From Paracoccaceae bacterium (lineage in GTDB: Bacteria > Pseudomonadota > Alphaproteobacteria > Rhodobacterales > Rhodobacteraceae), in contig JAQTYE010000012.1 in assembly GCA_028749255.1 (NCBI GenBank), forward strand, positions 1 through 34,118: DNA of 34,118 bases. Direction: 5' to 3'. The notes beneath the pieces are model-generated. The model had not been told where the DNA came from, made no database searches, and saw only the letters and a program-made list of their open reading frames with translations. This document shows positions 17,785 to 25,535 of the stretch, one piece after another; within the stretch, counting starts at the first letter, position 1; the number at the start of each line of letters is the position of its first letter. The position numbers and the translations under genes are program-made.

Positions 17785-19299
17785 TCAATTGGTTCGGGGC
17801 CAGGTCTCGCGCAAGCTGCGGCGGTTGATCTTGCCGTTGGGATTGTGCGGCAGCGCGGGCAAGGCGCGCCATAGCCGTGGCTGTTTGTAGCGCGCAAGCC
17901 GGGCATTTGCATGCGCGGCCAGATCGGCCTGGGCGGCAGGGCCGGTCCAGGCCAGGGCAATCAGGCTGGTCTCGCCCGAGATGCGGATCTCGACCGCTGC
18001 CACCTCGCCCGCGCCGGGGCAGGTGGCCATCACGGCCTCGACCTCAAGCGGGCTGACGCGAAACCCGCCCGCGTTCATCATGTCATCATCGCGGCCCAGA
18101 TAGGTGATCGCGCCATCGTCGGCCATCGCCACGGTGTCGCCGGTCACGAACCAATCGCCCGCGACCCGCGCGGCGGTTTCTTCGGGCGCGCCCCAATAGC
18201 CCAGAAACAGCCCCGGGTCGCTGCGGTGCACCGCCAGCGTGCCGGGGGTGCCACGTGGCACCGGCTGGCCTGCGTCATCCAGCACCGCGACGCGGCGCCC
18301 GGTTTGCGGATACCCCGCCGTGCCGGGCGGCGCCGGGCGGTCAGGCGCGCCCGAGATGAAGGTCGAGCATTCCGACATCCCCAGAGCCTCGAAGATTTTC
18401 GTGCCGGTGGCCGTGTTCCAGCGCGCCCGCAGGGTGTCGGGCAGGGCCTCGCCCGCGCTCAGGCCGTGGCGCAATTTGGGCAGGGACAGCGTGTCGTGAT
18501 GCTTCAATATCTGCCGGTAAACCCCTGGGGCCGCAGCGAAAAGCGTCGCGTCAAAGCGGCGCAGCAAGAGCGGCAGCTGAGCGGGCGTGACGCCTGCGCC
18601 CGGGATCAGCGCGGTGGCGCCCAGCGTCCAGGGGTCCATCAGTCCGGTGCCCAGCGTATAGGTCCAGTTGAAGGCGCCCGCATGCAGCAGCCGGTCGGCC
18701 TCGGTCAGCCCGTACCAGCCCTGATGCATCATCTGCCGCGCCCAGATCGCCCGATGGGCGTGCATCACCGCGCGCGGCTGGCCCGAGGTGCCGGAGGTGA
18801 AGATGATATAGGCCAGACGGTTCGGGTCGCTCCTGTCATAGGCGCAGGGTGGCAGTGCCTCGAACCCGCGCAGGTCGGCTTCCGACAGGATCCGCATCGG
18901 CAGATCGGGCAGGGCGATGCCCTCGCCCGCCACCACCGCCGCAGGCGTGATCTGCGCGGCCATCTTGGTAATCTCGGGCGCTGTCAGCTGCGATGCGGTT
19001 GGCACCGGCACCAGCCCCACGGCAATCGCGCCCAGATAGGCCACCGGAAATTCGGGCGTATTGCCCAGCCGCAACAAAACCCGGTCGCCGGGTTGCAGCC
19101 CCGCCGCCAGAAAGCCGCTGCCCGCACCGCGCACCGCCGCCTCGAGCCGGGCATAGGACCACCGCTCGGCACCGCCGGGGCGCAGGATCTGCAACGCGGA
19201 TTTCTCGGCCAGATCGGGCGCACGCGCCAGCACATGCGCGGCCATGTTGAAGGCCTCGGGCGCCGGCGGCAGTGGCGGTGATGCGTGGACAGAGTTCAT
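17785..19299 (-). CDS. AMP-dependent acyl-CoA synthetase/ligase (benzoate-CoA ligase/ACS-like)
   Basis: AMP-binding motif YIIFTSGTSGQPRAVMHAHRA; C-terminal YLGRDDDMMNAGGFRVSPLEVE and NPNGKINRRSLR. Confidence 0.9.
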   Translation of the reverse strand: MNSVHASPPLPPAPEAFNMAAHVLARAPDLAEKSALQILRPGGAERWSYARLEAAVRGAGSGFLAAGLQPGDRVLLRLGNTPEFPVAYLGAIAVGLVPVPTASQLTAPEITKMAAQITPAAVVAGEGIALPDLPMRILSEADLRGFEALPPCAYDRSDPNRLAYIIFTSGTSGQPRAVMHAHRAIWARQMMHQGWYGLTEADRLLHAGAFNWTYTLGTGLMDPWTLGATALIPGAGVTPAQLPLLLRRFDATLFAAAPGVYRQILKHHDTLSLPKLRHGLSAGEALPDTLRARWNTATGTKIFEALGMSECSTFISGAPDRPAPPGTAGYPQTGRRVAVLDDAGQPVPRGTPGTLAVHRSDPGLFLGYWGAPEETAARVAGDWFVTGDTVAMADDGAITYLGRDDDMMNAGGFRVSPLEVEAVMATCPGAGEVAAVEIRISGETSLIALAWTGPAAQADLAAHANARLARYKQPRLWRALPALPHNPNGKINRRSLRETWPRTN

Positions 19300-19347
19300 G
19301 GCTTTCTGCTACGTCAGGGGTCTGAGCGATGCAAGCCGGAGCCGGCC

Positions 19348-19971
19348 ATGAGTGAAATCGAACACGCCAAAATCATTCGGATCGCGCGCGAGACCGGCGA
19401 AGAGGTGGTGCCCGAGCCGATTGATCTGGCGCATCGGGTGCGTGAGCTGCGCCGCGCGCGGGGCTGGACGCTGGAGCAGGCGGCGGGTGCCGTCGGGCTG
19501 GCGCGCTCGACCCTGTCGAAGATCGAGAACGGGCTGATGTCGCCGACCTATGAGGCGCTGAAAAAGCTGGCCGAGGGGCTGGAGATTTCGGTGCCGCAGC
19601 TGTTCACCCCGCCCAGCAAGGGGCAGATCACCGGACGGATGGCGGTGACCAAATCGGGTGAGGGGCAGGCGCATATCACCACCACCTATGAACATGAACT
19701 GTTGGCCGGGCCGCTGCGGGCCAAGCAGATGCTGCCCTATCGCGCCCGGATCCGCGCCCGGTCGTTCGAGGAATTCCACGGCTGGGTGCGCCATGACGGC
19801 GAAGAATTCCTGTATGTGCTGACCGGGATCGTGCGGTTGTACACCGAGTTTTACGAACCCGTCGATCTGAAGCGCGGCGACAGTGCCTATTACGACGCGA
19901 CGATGGGGCATAACCTGATTTCGATCAGTGACGAGGATGCGACCGTGTTGTGGGTGACCTCGTTGACCTGA
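19348..19971 (+). CDS. XRE-family transcriptional regulator with C-terminal cupin domain
   Basis: HTH: VRELRRARGWTLEQAAGAVGLARSTLSKIENGLMSPTYEALKKLAEGL; C-terminal cupin-like HDGEEFLYVLTGIVRLYTEFYEPVDLKRGDSAYYDATMGHNLISI. Divergent from the acyl-CoA synthetase. Confidence 0.9.
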   Translation: MSEIEHAKIIRIARETGEEVVPEPIDLAHRVRELRRARGWTLEQAAGAVGLARSTLSKIENGLMSPTYEALKKLAEGLEISVPQLFTPPSKGQITGRMAVTKSGEGQAHITTTYEHELLAGPLRAKQMLPYRARIRARSFEEFHGWVRHDGEEFLYVLTGIVRLYTEFYEPVDLKRGDSAYYDATMGHNLISISDEDATVLWVTSLT

Positions 19972-20010
19972 GCGCAGCCGTCAAGCGATGCGCTCAGGCG
20001 GGGACGATGC

Positions 20011-20074
20011 AGGGGGCGCTGCCCCCTCGGGCCTTTGGCCCTTCCCCCCCGGGATCTTTGGGCCAAAGTGCAAT
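20011..20074. repeat. Structured intergenic repeat, copy B
   Basis: AGGGGGC-GCT-GCCCCCT hairpin, GGGCCtttGGCCC, then CCCCCCGGGATCTTTGGGCCAAAGTGCAA. Lies between convergent genes; no inverted partner seen. Confidence 0.7.
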
Positions 20075-20111
20075 GGGGGGCGGACCCGAACCAGCTGGGC
20101 CGGGATCGGCC

Positions 20112-20429
20112 TTAGCCGTCGTCGCCAAACCGCGCGTCATCGTCGGATTCGTCTTCGCCTTCGCCCACATATTTCGCGCTCAGCTGGATCGAGTGATTGT
20201 CGTGATGCGGGTCCATCACCACATCGGCGGGCAATTCGCCGCGCAGCCAGTCGAGGATCTCTTCGCGGGCCTCGGCGGTGCTTTGCGCGCTCAGCCCGGC
20301 GATATAAGTGATGAAGGCGCGTTGATCGCCATCGACGGCTTCCAACTCGACCTCGTCGGCGGCGGGCCAGCGTTCCAGGATTGCGTCAGAAAACGCAGCC
20401 CAGTTTTCCTGAACGTGATGCCATTTCAT
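20112..20429 (-). CDS. Small acidic protein with CsbD-like sequence pattern
   Basis: MKWHHVQENWAAFSDAILERWPAADEVELEAVDGDQRAFITYIAGL... resembles the CsbD pattern (W..I.GNW..F.G...E.W..L...EL..I.G....), followed by a divergent acidic tail. Confidence 0.6.
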   Translation of the reverse strand: MKWHHVQENWAAFSDAILERWPAADEVELEAVDGDQRAFITYIAGLSAQSTAEAREEILDWLRGELPADVVMDPHHDNHSIQLSAKYVGEGEDESDDDARFGDDG

Positions 20430-20540
20430 GTCTGTTCTCCTCCTGACGGCGCCCCCTCTGCGCTGCCAAGGTCAAGTTTGCGCCCGCGCGGCGGGGATGC
20501 AAAGCAAAATCGCACGAGAGGGTTTGCAAAGGCTTGCGGA

Positions 20541-20657
20541 TCAGAACCAGTTCTGAACCGTGCGCGCCCCGCCTGCCACATCTTCGCCAACGCCGGCCAC
20601 TGTGTTGCATCCGGCCATAGCAATGGCCAGAGCGGCCATAAGGATCAGTTTCTTCAT
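20541..20657 (-). CDS. Entericidin-like small lipoprotein (38 aa; not in supplied ORF list)
   Basis: Reverse-strand translation MKKLILMAALAIAMAGCNTVAGVGEDVAGGARTVQNWF*. Lipobox AMAG-C and EcnA/B-like CNTxxGxGxD motif. Start overlaps the upstream gene's stop (ATGA). Confidence 0.85.
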   Translation of the reverse strand: MKKLILMAALAIAMAGCNTVAGVGEDVAGGARTVQNWF

Positions 20658-22477
20658 TGATCTGCCTCATACCACCAAACATCGGGCTGAAAGCCCGGCC
20701 AATCCCCATATAGCGGAAGCCGTGCGGGGAAGTGAAGGGTGCGGGTATGCGCAAGGCGGGAAACCCGCGCATACCAGCTGGGAATGACATAGCGCCCCGC
20801 CGTCAAGATCCGGTCAAGGGCCTGCACCGCGGCGGTAAAATCCGCCGGATCGCGCGCATTCAGCATCGCGTTCACCATCGCCTCGGCGGCGGGCACATCC
20901 ATGCCCATCCAGTTGCGCGAGCCCGGTTCGTTCACCCCGCGTGCGCCCCAATAGAGCATCTGTTCATTGCCCGGGCTGAGGCTGAGCGCGCGCCAATACC
21001 ACGCCATGTCGAAGTCGTAGGCATTGGTGCGGGCCTTGTATTGCGCATCATCCACGGTGCTGACGCTCGGGAAAATTCCCAGCCGCGAGAGGGCCTCGAT
21101 ATAGATATCGACCACTGACGAGGTTTCGGCCGCCCCCTGTTGCAGCACGATTTCAAAGCGGAACGGCATGCCCTGTGCGTTTTTCAAAACCCCGGAGTCA
21201 TCCACCCGCCACCCCGCTTCGTTCAGCAGTTTCAACGCTTTGCGGGTATTGGCGCGGTTCAGTTCCGTGCCGTCCGAGACCGGCAGCGTGTAGCCCTCCA
21301 TCACACCCGGAAGCAGATCGGCGGCATAGGGTGCCAGCAGATCGGCCACGCGACCTTCGGCGGGCCCCGGCGTCATCCCAAGCCCCGAGTTCGAGAAATA
21401 CGAGGTGATCCGCGGCTCGGTGCCGCTGTTCAGCGTGGTGTTGATGAATTCGAAGTTGAACGCCAGCGTCAGCGCCTCGCGCACCCGCCAGTCGGAAAAC
21501 AGCGATTTGCGGGTGTTCATCACCAGCCCCTCGATCCCCGAGGGCCGCTGGTGCGGGATTTCGGATTTCACGACAGCGCCCGATTTCACCGCCGGGAAAT
21601 CATACTCGCGCGCCCATTTCGCGGCGTTGGTTTCGCGCCAGGTATCGATTTCACCGCCCTTGAAGGCCTCGAACACCACGCCGCCGTCGCCGAAATAATC
21701 ATAGCGGATCTCGTCGAAATTGTGCAGCCCGTGGTTGAAACCCAGATCCTTGCCCCACCAGTCGGGGTTGCGTTTCAGGCTGATGTATTTGCCCTGCTCG
21801 ACATGGTCGATCACATAGGGCCCGGACCCCACCGGCACGATCTGCGTTGCGTTGGCGAAGTCATGGCCCTGCCATTGCGCCTTTTCCAGCACCGGGCGCA
21901 TCCCCATCAGCAGCGCCAGTTCGCGGTCAGGTTCGGAAAACGTGAACCGGACCGAGCGCGGCCCGGTCTGTTCCATCTTTGCGACCTTGCGCCAGGCGTT
22001 CTGATACCGCGGGTGGCCTTCGGTGCCCAAGGTCTCATAGGACCACATCACGTCCTCCACGGTGACCGGGGCGCCGTCGGAAAACCGCGCGCCCTCGCGC
22101 AGGGTGAATTCGACCCAGGAGCGGGCGTCGTCGGTATCGACGCTTTCGGCCAGCAGACCATAGAGCGTGAAGGGTTCATCCATCGACCGCGCCATCAGCG
22201 ATTCGGCGACATAAGCGGAAATGCCCTGGGCTGCGCGGCCGTTCAGGATCCAGGGGTTGAGCGAATCGAAACTTCCCGATTCGCCCATCCGAATCCGACC
22301 GCCTTTGGGGGCATCGGGGTTGGCGTAGGGAAGATGATCAAAGCCCGCAGGCAGGGCCGGTGCGCCATACATGGCGATTCCATGCTGCGGCTCGGCCCAG
22401 GCCGCAGCCCCAAGCAAAACAGGGGCCAAAGCGACGACTGCACCGCGAAGCGCATGGAAAAACACCGATCCTGTCAT
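20654..22477 (-). CDS. Extracellular solute-binding protein family 5, YejA-like (peptide/microcin-C type ABC transporter)
   Basis: Signal peptide, then EPQHGIAMYGAPALPAGFDHLPYANPDAPKGGRIRMGESGSFDSLNPW. Start MTGSVFFHALRG at 22477. Confidence 0.88.
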   Translation of the reverse strand: MTGSVFFHALRGAVVALAPVLLGAAAWAEPQHGIAMYGAPALPAGFDHLPYANPDAPKGGRIRMGESGSFDSLNPWILNGRAAQGISAYVAESLMARSMDEPFTLYGLLAESVDTDDARSWVEFTLREGARFSDGAPVTVEDVMWSYETLGTEGHPRYQNAWRKVAKMEQTGPRSVRFTFSEPDRELALLMGMRPVLEKAQWQGHDFANATQIVPVGSGPYVIDHVEQGKYISLKRNPDWWGKDLGFNHGLHNFDEIRYDYFGDGGVVFEAFKGGEIDTWRETNAAKWAREYDFPAVKSGAVVKSEIPHQRPSGIEGLVMNTRKSLFSDWRVREALTLAFNFEFINTTLNSGTEPRITSYFSNSGLGMTPGPAEGRVADLLAPYAADLLPGVMEGYTLPVSDGTELNRANTRKALKLLNEAGWRVDDSGVLKNAQGMPFRFEIVLQQGAAETSSVVDIYIEALSRLGIFPSVSTVDDAQYKARTNAYDFDMAWYWRALSLSPGNEQMLYWGARGVNEPGSRNWMGMDVPAAEAMVNAMLNARDPADFTAAVQALDRILTAGRYVIPSWYARVSRLAHTRTLHFPARLPLYGDWPGFQPDVWWYEADQ

Positions 22478-22552
22478 GGCAACAATCCTTGGTTTACCTG
22501 TCTTTTCAGTGCGGAAGCTAATGGGGCGACGGGGGGGACGCAAACTTTTCCC

Positions 22553-22581
22553 TTGGATGCGGACGATGAAACGCTTATAAA
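22553..22581 (+). promoter_or_regulatory. Candidate sigma-70-type promoter driving the candidate sRNA
   Basis: TTGGAT (22553-22558) - 17 nt - TATAAA (22576-22581). Confidence 0.55.
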
Positions 22582-22587
22582 GTCCTC

Positions 22588-22662
22588 ACTGCTCGATAGG
22601 TTTCTTGCCTGTATGAAACCTGCCTCATGACTTAACGCCCGCCTTGTGCGGGCGTTTTTTTT
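22588..22662 (+). ncRNA. Candidate trans-acting sRNA (~75 nt)
   Basis: Starts ~7 nt after TATAAA. 5' stem-loop AGGTTTC-(TTGCCTGTAT)-GAAACCT (22598-22621), single-stranded linker, then intrinsic terminator ACGCCCGC-CTTGT-GCGGGCGT + T8. No ORF of note. Confidence 0.55.
22635..22662 (+). terminator. Rho-independent terminator
   Basis: 8-bp perfect GC-rich stem ACGCCCGC/GCGGGCGT, loop CTTGT, followed by 8 T. Confidence 0.88.
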
Positions 22663-22789
22663 GGCGCGATGGCCAGAGCGGGGCAAGACCCCGCGCCGCC
22701 CGATCACAGAGCTTTGTTCTTCAGCCATGGATATTGCCGCGCCTTGGGCTAGTGTTGCGGCAGACCAAGACTGCAGGAGGCAGACTACA

Positions 22790-23563
22790 ATGACGCTCAA
22801 AGGCAAGACCGCCATCATCACCGGCTCCAACTCGGGCATTGGCCTGGGGGTGGCGCGCGAACTGGCAAAGGCGGGGGCAGATGTCGTGCTCAACTCTTTC
22901 ACCGACCGCCCCGAAGATCACGCGCTCGCCGCCGAGATCGGCGCGGAGTTCGGGGTGAACGCACGGTATATCAAGGCGGACATGTCGAAAGGTGAGGACT
23001 GCCGCGCGCTGATCGCACAGGCAGGCAAATGCGATATTCTGGTCAACAACGCGGGCATCCAGCACGTCGAGCCGATCGAAACCTTCCCGCCCGCGACCTG
23101 GGACCGGATCATCGCGATCAACCTCAGCTCGGCTTTCCATACCACCGCGGCGGCCCTGCCGATGATGCGGGCTGCAGGCTGGGGACGGATCATCAACATC
23201 GCCTCGGCGCATGGCCTGACGGCCTCGCCGTTCAAATCGGCCTATGTCGCGGCGAAACACGGCGTTGTGGGCTTTACCAAGGTTGCCGCGCTGGAAACCG
23301 CGGAGGAGCCGATCACCTGCAACGCGATCTGCCCGGGCTATGTGCTGACGCCGCTGGTCGAGGCGCAGATCCCTGATCAGATGAAGACCCACAACATGGG
23401 CCGCGAAGAGGTGATCAAGAAGGTCATGCTGGAACGCCAGCCCTCGCGCGAATTCGCCACCACCGAACAGATGGGCGGCACTGCCGTGTTCCTGTGCTCG
23501 GATTACGCGGCGCAGATCACCGGCACCACGATTTCGGTCGATGGTGGTTGGACCGCATTGTAA
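22790..23563 (+). CDS. bdhA: 3-hydroxybutyrate dehydrogenase (SDR family)
   Basis: TGSNSGIGLGVA cofactor motif, NNAGIQHVEPIETFP, SAYVAAKHG active site, CPGYVLTPLVEAQIPDQMK, DGGWTAL C-terminus. GGAGG upstream of ATG 22790. Confidence 0.92.
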   Translation: MTLKGKTAIITGSNSGIGLGVARELAKAGADVVLNSFTDRPEDHALAAEIGAEFGVNARYIKADMSKGEDCRALIAQAGKCDILVNNAGIQHVEPIETFPPATWDRIIAINLSSAFHTTAAALPMMRAAGWGRIINIASAHGLTASPFKSAYVAAKHGVVGFTKVAALETAEEPITCNAICPGYVLTPLVEAQIPDQMKTHNMGREEVIKKVMLERQPSREFATTEQMGGTAVFLCSDYAAQITGTTISVDGGWTAL

Positions 23564-23588
23564 GCGCGCACGGAACTCAAAGCGGGCA

Positions 23589-23684
23589 GGGGGCGCCGCC
23601 CCCCGCTTCGCGTCCCCCGGGATATGTGTGCTTTGTTGACAGCCGAGACCTGTCTTCAACAAAACGCAACTATCCCGGGGGGTG
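23589..23684. repeat. Structured intergenic repeat, copy C (inverted pair)
   Basis: GGGGGC-GCC-GCCCCC hairpin, CCCCCGGGATATGTGTGCTTTGTTGAC (23614-23640), loop, then CAACAAAACGCAACTATCCCGGGGGG, which is the reverse-complement-like arm. Confidence 0.7.
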
Positions 23685-23727
23685 AATATGCGCATGGTGC
23701 CAAGACCCTGCCTTGAAAGGACAGCCA

Positions 23728-24777
23728 ATGAAAGCCAAGCGTATCAATCTGGCGCTGCAGGGGGGCGGCGCGCATGGCGCCTTTACCTGGGGGGTTCTGG
23801 ATCGGCTGCTGGATGAACCCTGGCTTGAATTTGCCGCGATTTCGGGCACGTCAGCCGGGGCGCTGAACGGGGCCGCGCTAAAGGCGGGGTTGGTGCGGGG
23901 CGGGGCCAAGGCCGGGCGGCAGCATGCGCGTGAAAATCTGGACTGGCTTTGGTCGCAGGTGGCCGAGGTGAACGACCTGCGGCTGGATCGCTGGGTGTCG
24001 GCGCTGTTTCCCTATCCGCAGGCGATCAACCGCTGGATCGAAGCTTTCGCCCCCGCGACCTGGATGGAACAGCTGGGGCGGATGGTGTCGCCCTATGATT
24101 CCGGTCCGTTCTATGTCAACCCGCTGGAGCGGATCGTGGCGCGATTTGAATACGAACATGTCTGCGCCCAGGCGGGGCCTGCGTTTTTCGTATCGGCCAC
24201 CAATGTGCGCACCGGCAAGATCCGGGTGTTTTCGGGCGCCGAGGTCAGCGCCGATGCGATTCTGGCTTCGGCCTGTTTGCCGAACCTGTTTCGCGCCATC
24301 GAGATCGACGATCCAAAGACCGGCCAGCGTGAGGCATTCTGGGACGGCGGCTATACCGGCAACCCGGCGCTGTTCCCGCTGTTCGAACCACAGTTTCCGC
24401 GCGATATCGTGATCGTCAACATCAACCCGCTGCGGCGCGAAGAGCTGCCCCGCACGCCCAGCGAAATCGAAGAGCGGATCAACGAGATCAGCTTCAACTC
24501 ATCGCTGCTGCGTGAATTGCGCGCGGTGAATTTCGTGCGTCGTCTGCTGGCCGATCAGCGCCTGCCCGAGGGCACGATGAAGGATGTGCTGATCCATATG
24601 GTGGGCGACGATGATACGATGACCGATCTGGGGGCCTCGTCCAAGGCCACGCCCGCGCTTGGCACGCTCAAGCGGTTGAAAGAGGCGGGGCAGGCGGCCG
24701 CGGACCGTTTCCTGACCGCGCATAGCGGCGATCTGGGTCAGCGTGCCTCTGTCGATTTGACGGCCTTGTTTTCCTGA
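23728..24777 (+). CDS. Patatin-like phospholipase family protein
   Basis: LALQGGGAHGAFTWGVLDRLL (oxyanion hole), ISGTSAGALNG (GxSxG), FWDGGYTGNPAL (catalytic DGG). Confidence 0.92.
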   Translation: MKAKRINLALQGGGAHGAFTWGVLDRLLDEPWLEFAAISGTSAGALNGAALKAGLVRGGAKAGRQHARENLDWLWSQVAEVNDLRLDRWVSALFPYPQAINRWIEAFAPATWMEQLGRMVSPYDSGPFYVNPLERIVARFEYEHVCAQAGPAFFVSATNVRTGKIRVFSGAEVSADAILASACLPNLFRAIEIDDPKTGQREAFWDGGYTGNPALFPLFEPQFPRDIVIVNINPLRREELPRTPSEIEERINEISFNSSLLRELRAVNFVRRLLADQRLPEGTMKDVLIHMVGDDDTMTDLGASSKATPALGTLKRLKEAGQAAADRFLTAHSGDLGQRASVDLTALFS

Positions 24778-25466
24778 GCTTTCGCGGTTTTACCCTCGGC
24801 AGATTTTGCAGGTTTCGGGCTGGGATAGACCAGTCCGGCCGAAATGATCAGCTTGGCCGCATCTTCAACCGACATTTCCAGATAGGTGATCTGGCTTTCC
24901 GGCACGAACAGCAAGAACCCCGACGTCGGGTTCGGCGTGGTCGGCAGGAAGACCGAAATCAGCGGGTCCTCCGCAGTTCCCTGCCGGGCGACCTCGCCCT
25001 TGGCGCGCGATGACACAAAGGCGATCGCTTTCAACCCCGGGCGCGGGTAATCCAGCATGCAGGCACGGTCGAATTTCGCTTCGTCCGAGGTGGAAAACAC
25101 CGTCTCGGCGATCTGTTTCAACCCGTTATAGACCGAGCGCACAACCGGCATCCGATCCACCAGATGCTCGCCCCAGCGCAGCAATGACCGCCCGATCAAC
25201 CCCTTGGCCAGCCAGCCGACAATCACCGTGAAGATCAAAAAGATCAGCACGCCGATACCGCGCAGATTGATGCCGATGTAATGTTCGGGGCGGTATTGCG
25301 CAGGGATCAGCGGCAGCACCCAGCTGTCCACCCAGCCCGCCACCGTCCACATCAGCCAGATCGTCAGGCCAATCGGGGCGATCACCACCAGCCCGGTCAG
25401 GAACGAGGCGCGCAGCCGCGCAAAACGGCTTTTGCGGCGGACAGGTTCATGCGGGGGGATGGTCAT
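24738..25466 (-). CDS. DUF502 family membrane protein
   Basis: FLTGLVVIAPIGLTIWLMWTVAGWVDSWVLPLIP, RMPVVRSVYNGLKQIAETV, FLPTTPNPTSGFLLFVPE. Ends inside the convergent patatin gene (40-bp overlap). Confidence 0.9.
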   Translation of the reverse strand: MTIPPHEPVRRKSRFARLRASFLTGLVVIAPIGLTIWLMWTVAGWVDSWVLPLIPAQYRPEHYIGINLRGIGVLIFLIFTVIVGWLAKGLIGRSLLRWGEHLVDRMPVVRSVYNGLKQIAETVFSTSDEAKFDRACMLDYPRPGLKAIAFVSSRAKGEVARQGTAEDPLISVFLPTTPNPTSGFLLFVPESQITYLEMSVEDAAKLIISAGLVYPSPKPAKSAEGKTAKAQENKAVKSTEAR

Positions 25467-25535
25467 GGCGGCGGGGATCCTGTGGCGGTTTGATCGTTTA
25501 GGTAGGCGCCCCCGGCCCCCGCCGCAATGGGCGCG

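Noticed and set aside
17911-19281. 456-aa plus-strand ORF opposite the acyl-CoA synthetase
   Set aside because: Shadow frame; minus strand carries AMP-binding motifs.
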